NCBI RefSeq assembly: GCF_014279815.1
Contig: NZ_CP047941.1
Coordinates: forward strand, 1,364,001-1,428,000
Source: Synechococcus sp. NOUM97013
GTDB lineage: Bacteria > Cyanobacteriota > Cyanobacteriia > PCC-6307 > Cyanobiaceae
Length of the DNA stretch: 64,000 bases
Direction: 5' to 3'
Numbering within the stretch: the first letter of the stretch is position 1; every line of letters begins with the position of its first letter. Below are positions 17,951-26,145 of the stretch, piece by piece. Below the pieces are notes generated by a model, which did no database searches, was not told the DNA's origin, and saw nothing but the letters and a program-made list of their open reading frames with translations. The position numbers and the translations under genes were made by a program.

Positions 17951-18658
17951 TCAGCCGCGCTCCAGCGAGGCATTGACCGCCAACTCAAACGGCACAGCGG
18001 AGTCAGGAAGCGTGAGCAGGTGTGCTGACAAGCGACCGAGATCCTCTGGCTGGGTCATGGCTTCAGGAGCCATGGACTGAACCGCCGATGCCATGTCGGT
18101 GTTGACCCAGCCAGGACAGATCGCAGTGATGCGGATCCCCTGCTCCCAGCCTTCGTTGCGCATGGCCTGACAGAGCCCCATCAAGGCAAATTTGCTGGCG
18201 GTGTAACCCGCCAACGTTCCCTTGCAGCGCTTGCCGCTCATCGACACCAACACCTGAATCCGTCCCTGCGATGACGCCACCAGCGCTGGCCATGCGGCAC
18301 GGGTCAGCAACCAGGGCCCCATCACGTTGACGCGCCAGAGCTCATCGGGCTCCCCAATCTGATCGTCACTGAATACCAGAGGAGTGCGACGCAGAATCCC
18401 GGCGCAGTGGACCACCGTGTCGAGTCCACCGAAATGGGCCAGGGTGGTTGTGATCATCCGCTCGGCATCATCAGGATCTCGGGCGTCGTAGCGGCAGGCG
18501 ATCAGACGATCGCCATGCCGTTGAGGGTCAAGGTCAGTACCAACCAGCGTCTCTGGATCTCGAACGGCCAGGCACAGACGATGACCATCCGCCAACAGAG
18601 CGCGGGCCACGGCGGCACCAATCCCCCGATTCGCACCGGTGATTACTGCGGTTCGCAT
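17951..18658 (-). CDS. Short-chain dehydrogenase/reductase (SDR)
   Basis: The 235-residue protein has the classical SDR layout: TGANRGIGAAVARAL (TGxxxGxG cofactor motif), CRYDARDPDDAE, HCAGILRR in place of NNAG, SMSGKRCKGTLAGYTASKFAL with the Ser, Tyr and Lys of the active site, and ICPGWVNTDM. The absence of an N-terminal basic motif leaves NAD/NADP preference open. ATG 18658 begins at MRTAVITGANRG; the upstream extension is unlikely. It is divergent from the membrane methyltransferase. Confidence 0.9.
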   Translation of the reverse strand: MRTAVITGANRGIGAAVARALLADGHRLCLAVRDPETLVGTDLDPQRHGDRLIACRYDARDPDDAERMITTTLAHFGGLDTVVHCAGILRRTPLVFSDDQIGEPDELWRVNVMGPWLLTRAAWPALVASSQGRIQVLVSMSGKRCKGTLAGYTASKFALMGLCQAMRNEGWEQGIRITAICPGWVNTDMASAVQSMAPEAMTQPEDLGRLSAHLLTLPDSAVPFELAVNASLERG

Positions 18659-18729
18659 GCTGGCGTGTGCGTCAGGATCGCAGCATGGTCCCACTGATGG
18701 GATCTCGAAGCTCTAGAGCTGACGTTGCC

Positions 18730-19266
18730 GTGTCTGACTGGAAACAAGCCTTCACGGGCTGGGGACTGAGCTGGGATGGATGGCTTCACAACCGTCGAGG
18801 CGAGTGGTGGTTGCTGGCCCAGCTGATCCTGATCGCCGCCCATCTGGCGCCAACCTGGCCGTCACCGGATGGCTTCGGTGTGCACTGGCCGACTCCGCTT
18901 CGTCTGATTGGCCTAATGGTGTTGATACTGGGCCTGGCCCTGGCGCTGCAGGGATTTCTGACACTGGGGGCCAGCCTTTCGCCCCTTCCCGATCCCAAAC
19001 CGGGAGCAGCGCTTGTCATGGACGGGGTCTATCGGCAGTGCCGGCATCCCCTCTATCGCGCCGTGCTGGTGTGTTCGCTCGGGGTCGTGATCGCCCTGGG
19101 AAGTGTTCTGCACCTGCTGCTTCTGCTGATGCTCTGTGGATTGCTGGTGGGCAAGGCACGACGGGAGGAGAAGGCCCTGCTGAGCATCCTTCCCTCCTAT
19201 GCGACCTACCGGACGGAGACGCCTGCAATCGTTGCCCACATCCCTGGACTGGACTGGCGCGACTGA
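18730..19266 (+). CDS. Isoprenylcysteine carboxyl methyltransferase-like membrane protein
   Basis: About 178 residues from GTG 18730 (an ATG at 18685 would add 15). There are four predicted membrane segments (WWLLAQLILIAAHL, LRLIGLMVLILGLALALQGF, YRAVLVCSLGVVIAL, LHLLLLLMLCGLLVG). Between helices 2 and 3 comes the family motif MDGVYRQCRHPLYRAV, followed by ARREEKALLSILPSYATYR, as in ICMT/phospholipid methyltransferase-like proteins. The substrate is unknown; a role in lipid or tocopherol-type methylation is only a possibility. Confidence 0.78.
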   Translation: MSDWKQAFTGWGLSWDGWLHNRRGEWWLLAQLILIAAHLAPTWPSPDGFGVHWPTPLRLIGLMVLILGLALALQGFLTLGASLSPLPDPKPGAALVMDGVYRQCRHPLYRAVLVCSLGVVIALGSVLHLLLLLMLCGLLVGKARREEKALLSILPSYATYRTETPAIVAHIPGLDWRD

Positions 19267-19347
19267 TCGGCCAGCTAGAAAACCGTTTATCCGTCCTTGA
19301 AGGGATAATCATTGCCTCTAGGACTGGCACGATTTTCCGCCAGCAGG

Positions 19348-19962
19348 ATGCTTTTGACCGCTCAGCGCCTTCCGTTCACCAACGTGATCACTGGCCTGAG
19401 CGTGGCGGCGTTTGTGGTCTCAGCAGGAGCTCTGACCCCGAGGAAAGCCGAAGCCAGACCCCAGCAACGGCAATCGTTGATGGCCTTGCTGGAGCCACAA
19501 CCGATGGAAGCGGAACAGGAACCGACTTCCAAGCTGCTGCTCAGGCGCACGGATCGCCGCATTCCCAGAACGGGTGATCCCATCTGGGAGCTGATGCTGG
19601 AGATCCCCGGCGAGCCTCAGCGACGCTTCGATGCCGTCAGTGGGCGGGCCAACCGTCAGAACGCGGACCGAGACCGCATGGGCAGCCGAGCACCTCTACC
19701 CACCGGTTCCTACAGCGTCGGCGTTGTGGAACCACTGGCAGCAGGTGCTTATCCAGAACTCGGTCCGGTGTGGATCAGCATTGAGCCCAACTTCATCACC
19801 GGACGGCGGGTTTTGGGGATTCATCAAGATCCCAGCGCCGGCATCAACAACACCCAAAGCGGCACGCTCGGATGCATCGGTCTCGTGCGTAGGGCGGACA
19901 TGCTTGAACTGGCCCGCCTGATCGACAGCAACGGCACCACCCAACTAGACGTGATCGATTAA
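19348..19962 (+). CDS. L,D-transpeptidase (YkuD)-like exported protein
   Basis: The 204-residue product from ATG 19348 has an N-terminal hydrophobic segment (FTNVITGLSVAAFVVSAGALT), a basic/acidic spacer, and a C-terminal domain with LGIHQDPSAG and SGTLGCIGLVRRADMLELA. This reproduces the YkuD catalytic layout (His, then Ser/Gly-x-x-Gly-Cys) that cross-links peptidoglycan. The usual Arg after Cys-Ile is Gly here (GCIGL), so the substrate site may differ. An in-frame TTG at 19312 would add 12 residues. Confidence 0.72.
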   Translation: MLLTAQRLPFTNVITGLSVAAFVVSAGALTPRKAEARPQQRQSLMALLEPQPMEAEQEPTSKLLLRRTDRRIPRTGDPIWELMLEIPGEPQRRFDAVSGRANRQNADRDRMGSRAPLPTGSYSVGVVEPLAAGAYPELGPVWISIEPNFITGRRVLGIHQDPSAGINNTQSGTLGCIGLVRRADMLELARLIDSNGTTQLDVID

Positions 19963-20040
19963 GGAATCGCGCTAAGGCTGAACGTCGCAGGCGTCGAGGG
20001 TGACAGTCCAGTCAGCCTGTCGATGCCGAAGCGAGAGCGA

Positions 20041-21171
20041 TCAGGTGGATGCGGGAGCGCATGCCATCAGAGGTTGAAGGCTGTCTTCCAGCCGGGCTGC
20101 GGCATCGGCCTGAAGACCGATCACCACCAGCTCGATGCCCGTGCCGCCTGCAGGCTGCCAAGCCAGATCCGGCGCAGCTTCGAACCAGCTGTCTAGACGC
20201 GGACCCACCATCTGAATCTGCAGCGGCAAGGACTTGCCTTCCAGCCAGACACGGCCCTTGAGCCGAATCACGCCATGCTCGCGCACAAAGTCAGGCAGCA
20301 ACTGCTCCAGCTGCTGCCGCGACACGGAGCCTTCGCAACGAACCTGACCGCTGAGAGCCTCCACATGGGTGTGATCGTGATGATCGTGCCCATCACCGTG
20401 ATCGTGGTGGCTGTGATCGTGGTGGCTGCTATGGCTGGGATGCTCGTGCTCGTGGTGATCAGAAACCACGTTCTTCCCATCGCTTGTGGCGTCGATTCCA
20501 AGCACCAGGCCGGGATCCAGAACGCCGCGGCTGATGGCCAGGGTTTCAGTCCCGGCTCTCAACTTCGAGGCAAGGTCCTGCCGCACAGTCTTGAGCTGAT
20601 CCGGCTGGAGACGGTCGCTACGACTGATCAACACCAGATCAGCTGACGCGAGCTGGTTCTCAAATAACTCATCGATGGCGGTGAGGTGATCAAGGCTGGG
20701 GTCGTCCTGGCGCTGGCGCTCCAGAGCAGCAGGGTCTCCGACCGGGCTGCCTGCACTCAACGCCTCACCATCCACCACCGTGACCACGCCATTGACATGG
20801 ACACGTTTGCGAATCTCCGGCCATTCCAAGGCCTGCAACAGCGGTCTTGGAAGCGCAAGCCCACTAGTTTCAACGACGATGCCATCCAGCTGGTCGGAAC
20901 GCTGCAGCAGCGTCTCCATCGTGGGCAGAAAATCGTCCTGAACGGTGCAACAAAGACAGCCGTTGTTCAGTTCCACCAGACGCCCATCAACCTCCTCCTC
21001 AGGGCAGAACCCACAGCTGCGGATCAGATCGCCATCCAGGCCGACCGTGCCGAACTCGTTGACCATCACAGCCAGACGCTGACCACTGGTGGTGAGCAGA
21101 TGGCGGAGGATTGTTGTTTTACCGGCACCAAGAAAACCGGTGATGACGGTGACAGGCAGTCGAGTCGCCAT
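20041..21171 (-). CDS. cobW: CobW-type GTPase / putative zinc or cobalt metallochaperone
   Basis: The 376-residue P-loop protein shows Walker A GFLGAGKTTILRHLL, the metal-binding CxCC-type motif NNGCLCCTVQDD, the switch segment GIVVETSGLALPRPL and the G4-like SRSDRL. About residues 240-275 form a histidine-rich linker (HEHEHPSHSSHHDHSHHDHG and more) before the C-terminal CobW domain. Such proteins load Zn or Co into target enzymes; the true client cannot be told. The ATG at 21171 overlaps the preceding stop as ATGA, so it is coupled to the pentapeptide protein. Confidence 0.9.
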   Translation of the reverse strand: MATRLPVTVITGFLGAGKTTILRHLLTTSGQRLAVMVNEFGTVGLDGDLIRSCGFCPEEEVDGRLVELNNGCLCCTVQDDFLPTMETLLQRSDQLDGIVVETSGLALPRPLLQALEWPEIRKRVHVNGVVTVVDGEALSAGSPVGDPAALERQRQDDPSLDHLTAIDELFENQLASADLVLISRSDRLQPDQLKTVRQDLASKLRAGTETLAISRGVLDPGLVLGIDATSDGKNVVSDHHEHEHPSHSSHHDHSHHDHGDGHDHHDHTHVEALSGQVRCEGSVSRQQLEQLLPDFVREHGVIRLKGRVWLEGKSLPLQIQMVGPRLDSWFEAAPDLAWQPAGGTGIELVVIGLQADAAARLEDSLQPLMACAPAST

Positions 21172-21695
21172 CAGCGGCAACCAAGCGATTCACGGGTGCT
21201 GACGCCACTCTTGGTGTTCACTCCATTGGCCCGGGCACAGAGCGCCTTGAGCTGAGGAAGGTCAATCACGGCATTGGTGAAATCAGCCCCTTCAATTTCA
21301 GCATCGTTGAAACGACTTTGCATCAGCATGGCGTTGGTGAAGTTGGCGTCACGCAGATCGGCGCCATCAAAACGGCTGGAGAAGGCCACAACATCTTGCA
21401 GATCGGCCTCGCGCAGATCAGCGTCCTGAAGTTGCGAGGTATTGATCACGGCTCCGCGCAGGTCAGCGGCACTGAGGTCCACCTCACGCAGATCAGCCTT
21501 GAGGAACTCCTTTTCTTTGAGGTCGCGACCATGCATGTCCTGGCTGATGTCCTGCACGGCGCGCTGGCCTCTGAGCTCAGGAGCGGTGATTGCTTCAGCC
21601 GCACCGCCATTGCTCAACAAACCCACCATCAGAACCAGGGCGATAGCCATGGACGCCACGACGCGGCGGAACAGAAAACGAGAACGAGCTAGCAC
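21171..21695 (-). CDS. Exported pentapeptide-repeat protein
   Basis: The 174-residue protein has a signal peptide (RRVVASMAIALVLMVGLLSNGGAAEA) and a pentapeptide-repeat domain with A(D/N)LxxA(D/N)L-type units (FLKADLREVDLSAADLRGA ... ADLRDANFTNAMLMQSRF), roughly residues 58-145. It ends with a short tail holding two cysteines (LCARANGV ... LGCR). Similar thylakoid-lumen pentapeptide proteins of unknown role occur in cyanobacteria and plastids. It is transcribed first in a two-gene unit with cobW. Confidence 0.85.
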   Translation of the reverse strand: MLARSRFLFRRVVASMAIALVLMVGLLSNGGAAEAITAPELRGQRAVQDISQDMHGRDLKEKEFLKADLREVDLSAADLRGAVINTSQLQDADLREADLQDVVAFSSRFDGADLRDANFTNAMLMQSRFNDAEIEGADFTNAVIDLPQLKALCARANGVNTKSGVSTRESLGCR

Positions 21696-21787
21696 GGGAG
21701 TGATATGGGATCGGTCGGCAGTTGCTGGGTGCAGTTGCCGTAACTTGAACGGTCACGTTATGGCAGACAACTGCCCAGCCACGTGCC

Positions 21788-22405
21788 ATGGCCAAGACTC
21801 TCCGGGTGGTGGTACCGCCCCACCCCCTCATTGCCCACTGGCTGACGGTGCTGAGGCATCAGGGAACGCCGGCTCCGTTATGTCGTACGGCAATGGAAGA
21901 ACTTGGCCGCTGGCTCACCTATGAGGCTTTGCGTGACTGGCTGCCTCATCGACGCGACACCGTTCAGACGCCTTTGGCCAGCACGGAGGGCACGGTGATC
22001 GAGGCAGGAGTTCCCCTGCTCGCGGTGCCGATCCTTCCGGGGGGATTGCATCTTTGGGAAGGAGCACGGCAGGTGCTTCCCAGCACTGAGCTCTGCCTTG
22101 GAGGGCTTCCTGAAGCAATTGAAACCCAGGCCGGTGTTGTGCTGCTGATCGATCAGATCAGCCTGGGGGACGAACTAATTGGATTGTTGAGATCACTGGA
22201 GCGACTCGGTGTTGAGGCACCACGCCTACGCGTAATCACCGCCCTCGCTGCCAGCCCAGGTCTGAAGCAGATCGGGGAAACCTATCCCGAGATCACCATT
22301 CACACGGCCTGCATCGATGCTGAACTGGATGAACAGCAGCGCATTCTTCCCGGGATCGGTGATCCCCTGCAACGACTGGGAATCAGAACGTCTCAGGCGC
22401 CCTAG
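21788..22405 (+). CDS. Uracil phosphoribosyltransferase-like protein with diverged PRPP site
   Basis: The 205-residue protein aligns in outline with Upp: VVVPPHPLIAHWLTVLRHQG, RTAMEELGRWLTYEALRDWL, and the C-terminal uracil-site end ILPGIGDPLQRLG. The PRPP-binding loop, DPMLATGGS in active enzymes, is IDQISLGDEL here (about residues 121-130), and the other active-site stretch (LRAGL-type) is replaced by ILPGGLHLWEGARQV. Loss of the PRPP consensus suggests a changed or lost activity. It is divergent from the pentapeptide protein. Confidence 0.8.
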   Translation: MAKTLRVVVPPHPLIAHWLTVLRHQGTPAPLCRTAMEELGRWLTYEALRDWLPHRRDTVQTPLASTEGTVIEAGVPLLAVPILPGGLHLWEGARQVLPSTELCLGGLPEAIETQAGVVLLIDQISLGDELIGLLRSLERLGVEAPRLRVITALAASPGLKQIGETYPEITIHTACIDAELDEQQRILPGIGDPLQRLGIRTSQAP

Positions 22406-22429
22406 TCTGGGAGGACTCAACGAAAGCCC

Positions 22430-22726
22430 ATGGTGCGGCAGCAGGACTCGACCTCAGGAACCCTGGCAACTCTGGTGAGTGGTGCGGTCCTCGGGGCCGC
22501 AGGATTGGGGTGGTGGCTGCTGTCAGAAGCAGACCGCCGCAGACGACTTCGTAACCAACGCTCCATGCTCTACGCCCCGCGGATGCAGGACGGCAGCGAA
22601 GCAATCAGTGCTGGCGATCAGCCAACGGTGGAAACAGAAGGTCACCTCGAAGCCCGCGTTGAACAATTGAATGCCGCCATCGCTGATGTGCGCCGCCAGC
22701 TCGAGGATCTCGGCTCCAGGGACTGA
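22430..22726 (+). CDS. Small membrane-anchored hypothetical protein
   Basis: The 98-residue protein has one hydrophobic segment near the start ([21 protein letters not shown]), a basic patch (RRRRLRNQR) and a C-terminal amphipathic helix ([22 protein letters not shown]) that could form a coiled coil. ATG 22430 follows the UPRT-like stop by 24 bases. The function is unknown. Confidence 0.65.
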   Translation: MVRQQDSTSGTLATLVSGAVLGAAGLGWWLLSEADRRRRLRNQRSMLYAPRMQDGSEAISAGDQPTVETEGHLEARVEQLNAAIADVRRQLEDLGSRD

Positions 22727-22779
22727 TCAGGACGGCCGGTAGGTTGTTCGAAATGGTTCGCCCAAGGGCGGAATTCAAC

Positions 22780-24453
22780 ATGCTTCGATCCGACGCCGTC
22801 ACCCAAGGGATCCAACGCTCCCCGAACCGCGCCATGCTGCGCGCCGTCGGTTTTGGTGACGAAGACTTCGGCAAGCCGATCCTTGGCATCGCCAACGGCT
22901 ACAGCACTATTACTCCCTGCAACGTCGGCCTCGACGATCTGTCCAAGCGTGCTGTCGAAGCAGCCCGTGCAGCAGGAGGCATGCCTCAGATGTTCGGGAC
23001 CATCACCGTCAGTGATGGCATCTCGATGGGGACGGAAGGGATGAAGTACTCCCTGGTCAGCCGCGAGGTCATTGCTGATGCGATTGAAACAGCCTGCAAC
23101 GGCCAGAGCATGGATGGCGTGCTGGCCGTGGGTGGCTGCGACAAGAACATGCCCGGCGCCATGCTGGCGATGGCCCGCATGAACATCCCATCCATCTTTG
23201 TGTATGGCGGCACGATCAAACCGGGAAAACTGGGCGGCTGTGATCTGACCGTGGTGAGCGCCTTCGAGGCCGTGGGTCAGCTCACCAACGGCAACATCGA
23301 TGAGGAGCAGCTCACAGCGGTGGAGAAGAACGCCTGCCCAGGAGCCGGCAGCTGCGGCGGCATGTTCACTGCCAACACGATGAGTGCGGCGATCGAAACC
23401 ATGGGCCTGAGCCTGCCCTACAGCTCCACCATGGCTGCGGAGGACCAGGAAAAAGCTGACAGCGCTGCACGCTCGGCGGAAGTGTTGCTCGACGCCGTGA
23501 AGGCCAACATCCGCCCCCTCGATCTGATGACGCGAGAGGCCTTTGAAAATGCCATCAGCGTGATCATGGCCGTGGGTGGATCCACCAACTCCGTGCTGCA
23601 TCTGCTGGCCATCGCTCGCACAGCAGGTGTTGAGCTGAGCATTGATGACTTCGAACGCATCCGCCAACGCGTTCCTGTGTTCTGCGACCTGAAGCCCAGC
23701 GGTCAATACGTCACGGTGGATCTGCACCGCGCCGGTGGCATTCCTCAGGTGATGAAGCAGCTGCTGGATGCCGGCTTGCTGCACGGCGATTGCCGAACGA
23801 TCGAAGGCAAAACGCTTAAGGAATTGCTGGCGGATGTTCCCTCCACACCGCCCGCAGACCAGGATGTGATCCGACCGATTTCCAATCCCCTCTATCAGAA
23901 GGGTCATCTAGCCATCCTCAAGGGAAACCTGGCCAGCGAGGGCAGCGTGGCCAAGATCAGCGGTGTGAAGACACCTGTGCTCACGGGGCCCGCTCGCGTG
24001 TTCGAAAGCGAGGAAACCTGCTTAGCCGCGATTCTCGATCGCCAGATCAAGCCCGGTGATGTGGTGGTGGTTCGCAATGAAGGACCCGTGGGTGGTCCGG
24101 GGATGCGGGAAATGCTCTCGCCCACCTCTGCCATTGTCGGTCAGGGGCTTGGTGAAAAGGTGGCGCTAATCACCGACGGACGCTTTAGCGGAGGCTCCTA
24201 CGGACTCGTGGTCGGCCATGTGGCGCCTGAAGCTGCCGTTGGAGGCACCATTGGCCTTGTGCAAGAAGGCGACAGCATCACCGTCGATGCCAATCAACTG
24301 CTGCTGCAGCTGAACGTGGATGAGGCTGAACTTGAACGCCGGCGTGCCGCCTGGACGAAACCGACACCTCGCTACCGCACAGGCATCCTTGGCAAATACT
24401 CGAGACTTGTCGCATGTGCCAGTCGTGGTGCGACGACCGACCACTGCGACTAA
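22780..24453 (+). CDS. ilvD: Dihydroxy-acid dehydratase
   Basis: IlvD dehydrates dihydroxy-acids in valine, isoleucine and leucine/pantothenate synthesis. The start is taken at ATG 22780 ([20 protein letters not shown]), giving 557 residues, the usual length; TTG 22744 and ATG 22753 would add a short tail. Conserved iron-sulfur and metal motifs are present: [66 protein letters not shown], and [21 protein letters not shown]. Confidence 0.97.
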   Translation: MLRSDAVTQGIQRSPNRAMLRAVGFGDEDFGKPILGIANGYSTITPCNVGLDDLSKRAVEAARAAGGMPQMFGTITVSDGISMGTEGMKYSLVSREVIADAIETACNGQSMDGVLAVGGCDKNMPGAMLAMARMNIPSIFVYGGTIKPGKLGGCDLTVVSAFEAVGQLTNGNIDEEQLTAVEKNACPGAGSCGGMFTANTMSAAIETMGLSLPYSSTMAAEDQEKADSAARSAEVLLDAVKANIRPLDLMTREAFENAISVIMAVGGSTNSVLHLLAIARTAGVELSIDDFERIRQRVPVFCDLKPSGQYVTVDLHRAGGIPQVMKQLLDAGLLHGDCRTIEGKTLKELLADVPSTPPADQDVIRPISNPLYQKGHLAILKGNLASEGSVAKISGVKTPVLTGPARVFESEETCLAAILDRQIKPGDVVVVRNEGPVGGPGMREMLSPTSAIVGQGLGEKVALITDGRFSGGSYGLVVGHVAPEAAVGGTIGLVQEGDSITVDANQLLLQLNVDEAELERRRAAWTKPTPRYRTGILGKYSRLVACASRGATTDHCD

Positions 24454-24789
24454 TCAAAACGACGACGTGAGCATGCGTCGTCGCTGCCGCTTCTGGCTGT
24501 TGCAGCCCAATTCCCTCGGAACTTGGCTGACATGGGAGCGGCTGTGCGCGAACGAGCAGAACGCAGGACCACTCCATGAGCGAGTGACCTCATCTCAACA
24601 CCGTCGGTGACAGTGCTCACGGATGAGTTTCAAGACCGATGCAACAAGTTCAGGGCTGCGCGCTTGGAGGATCAGAGCGCATTCAAGGCCCATTGCAAAA
24701 GACAGATCGCAACGTGGTATCGAGAAACCCCTGGGGCGCTCCAGACCCCGTGTCGTCCCTCAGCGAGGCGCCGAGCCACGGCAGTTCAG
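24454..24789. other. No confident gene between ilvD and the 58-residue ORF
   Basis: In this stretch only weak open frames occur. One runs from ATG 24472 to a stop at 24610 (45 codons), overlapped (GTGA) by a second frame from GTG 24607 that continues to 24993. The second frame loses protein-like composition after about 40 codons and conflicts with the minus-strand ORF at 24790-24966, so I do not annotate either. Confidence 0.4.
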
Positions 24790-24966
24790 TCAGTCCGAGA
24801 GCTTTCTTCTGTTCCTGGGGATGATGAACTCATCTGCCAGGGCAAGGGCATCACTGCCACGCTGTTCTGCGATGAGCTGCTCAACCCGGTCATCCCACCA
24901 TCGAATGGTCTCGGGTTTCAGTCCCTTGCCCTCGTCGTTGCTTGGATTGTTTTCTCCGCGAGCCAT
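24790..24966 (-). CDS. Small hydrophilic protein of 58 residues (candidate)
   Basis: A complete minus-strand frame runs from ATG 24966 to TGA 24790-24792. It reads MARGENNPSNDEGKGLKPET, then a helix-like stretch with IRWWDDRVEQLIAEQRGSDA, and ends with a basic IIPRNRRKLSD. Composition (charged, few codons typical of antisense noise, a central amphipathic helix with a WW pair) is that of a real small soluble protein. The only odd point is the weak ribosome-binding site (GCGGCG just upstream). No family is recognised. Confidence 0.5.
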   Translation of the reverse strand: MARGENNPSNDEGKGLKPETIRWWDDRVEQLIAEQRGSDALALADEFIIPRNRRKLSD

Positions 24967-25030
24967 CGCCGCGTTGCATCAGCCAATAGTTAAGAGAGAG
25001 AGGGTTGCAGACCGTGGCTGGTGTCGCTCG

Positions 25031-25063
25031 ACCGTGACCGTGACCGTGACCGTGACCGTGACC
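25031..25063 (+). repeat. Tandem hexamer repeat ACCGTG, 5.5 copies
   Basis: Five perfect ACCGTG units (25031-25060) are followed by a final ACC. It lies in the non-coding part between the small minus-strand ORF and the candidate sRNA. Such perfect microsatellites are uncommon in compact picocyanobacterial genomes and may vary in copy number. Confidence 0.95.
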
Positions 25064-25107
25064 AAGTGTGCGTGCCCCGTCAGCCAGCCGTCACACCACA
25101 TCTAGCG

Positions 25108-25189
25108 TTGACTTCCCGATCTCGGGTTGGGATGATATGGATCCCCATCACCCGGCCACCGCAGGCACTATTGCTAGCGGTGGTTTTTT
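25108..25189 (+). ncRNA. Candidate small RNA with promoter and intrinsic terminator
   Basis: A -35-like TTGACT (25108-25113) is followed at 17 or 19 bases by GATGAT (25131) or TGATAT (25133). A start near 25143-25145 would give a transcript of about 45 bases ending in a strong terminator: stem CCACCGC (25156-25162) with GCGGTGG (25177-25183), 14-base loop, then TTTTTT to 25189. A CCCGA-TC-TCGGG hairpin lies in the spacer of the promoter. The terminator reads only on the plus strand, where no protein gene ends. The size is like Yfr1, but the Yfr1 motif ACUCCUCACAC is not present. Confidence 0.5.
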
Positions 25190-25208
25190 ATTGATCCGTT
25201 CGCAGACC

Positions 25209-25583
25209 TCAAGCCAGCAAGGCCCTGAGTCGACGGGCCAAGGCCTCCAACGGTGCACCATCGGCAGGTGCCGAACAACGTTTGCCGCTTTCACCATCCA
25301 TCCACACCGGATGCTGGCCGTGCCACAGCATCGGTCTATCGGGTTGGTCAGCCCAGGCCAACGTGAGATTGAGTTCCACACCACTCCGGTACACCTCCAG
25401 TTCGAGGTCCAGCTCACGCATGCGCTCACCTTCACCATTGCGGCACTCGATCCGACCCTGGTAGTCCTCGGGTGTGGCGTCTTCAGCTGAGAGCACAGCA
25501 TGCAGATAAGGCTTGCTGCAGACGTCCGCGGCTGCGGCAATCAGCGTTTCCAACGCAGCGCACGGTCCGAGCTCAGAAGGCAT
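25209..25583 (-). CDS. Conserved hypothetical protein (124 aa)
   Basis: ATG 25583 gives MPSELGPCAALETLIAAAAD with ICRNGEGERMRELDLELEVY-like central strands and a C-terminal helix (APLEALARRLRALL). It begins inside the end of the CIA30-like gene (11-base overlap), so the two are probably co-translated. The longer in-frame start at 25652 would overlap that gene more deeply. No family is recognised. Confidence 0.6.
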   Translation of the reverse strand: MPSELGPCAALETLIAAAADVCSKPYLHAVLSAEDATPEDYQGRIECRNGEGERMRELDLELEVYRSGVELNLTLAWADQPDRPMLWHGQHPVWMDGESGKRCSAPADGAPLEALARRLRALLA

Positions 25584-26145
25584 CAATGGAACGCAACAAC
25601 ATCCGAATGGGGCCCGCTTTGTAGCCGGGGTTGGCCTGGCCATCATCACCAAAACGGGAATGAAGCAGCTGCAAACGGGTAATGCAGGACGGGTCGAAAC
25701 GCACGGGCAAGCTGACCGGACTGGCCCTCACCACAGGCCGGAGCTGTTCAAAAGGAATGTCGACCACGGTGGTCGACGATGGCTGCGTCGCGACCGTGGT
25801 CACCCAACGCAAACCCCCAGGGATCAGCTCGGTGAGTCCAAGCACCCCGTCCCGGCAGGCCACAGCCACCTTGAAACTGCGGCCCTCTCCATCGAGGGTC
25901 AAGCGCAAACCGTTGAAACCACTGAGATCCAGGGGCGGACGAAACACGGGTGATCGGCAACTGACGAAACCACCGCCTTCACTCACCACCTCGCCTTCGA
26001 GCATCAGCCCCTGGTCCGTGACACGACACCCGGCTCGGCTCGCCCCACCCATGATCGTGTCGTTGAGACTGGCCCACTCTCGAAATCCTTGACCGGCAAC
26101 AACCGTTCTGATCTCAGGCGCGGGCTGGGAGGGGGGAATCGTCAA
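25573..26145 (-). CDS. CIA30-like (complex I intermediate-associated protein 30) domain protein
   Basis: The 190-residue protein shows the CIA30/NDUFAF1-type beta-sandwich pattern: WASLNDTIMGGASRAGCRV near the N-terminus, SEGGGFVSCRSP, LDLSGFNGLRLTLDGEGRSFK, and the VDIPFEQLRPV segment. In mitochondria this family assists complex I assembly; cyanobacterial members are not assigned, though NDH-1 assembly is a reasonable guess. The start is TTG 26145, which overlaps the pgl stop as TTGA. Confidence 0.8.
   Translation of the reverse strand: MTIPPSQPAPEIRTVVAGQGFREWASLNDTIMGGASRAGCRVTDQGLMLEGEVVSEGGGFVSCRSPVFRPPLDLSGFNGLRLTLDGEGRSFKVAVACRDGVLGLTELIPGGLRWVTTVATQPSSTTVVDIPFEQLRPVVRASPVSLPVRFDPSCITRLQLLHSRFGDDGQANPGYKAGPIRMLLRSIDAF

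Noticed and set aside
24472-24993. Two overlapping plus-strand frames after ilvD (45 and 128 codons)
   Set aside because: They overlap by GTGA but lose protein-like composition, and the longer one conflicts with the more natural minus-strand 58-residue frame.
25108-25189. Yfr1 or Yfr2-family RNA
   Set aside because: The conserved Yfr1 motif ACUCCUCACAC and the Yfr2 GGAAACA repeats are not present, so the RNA is listed only as an unnamed candidate.
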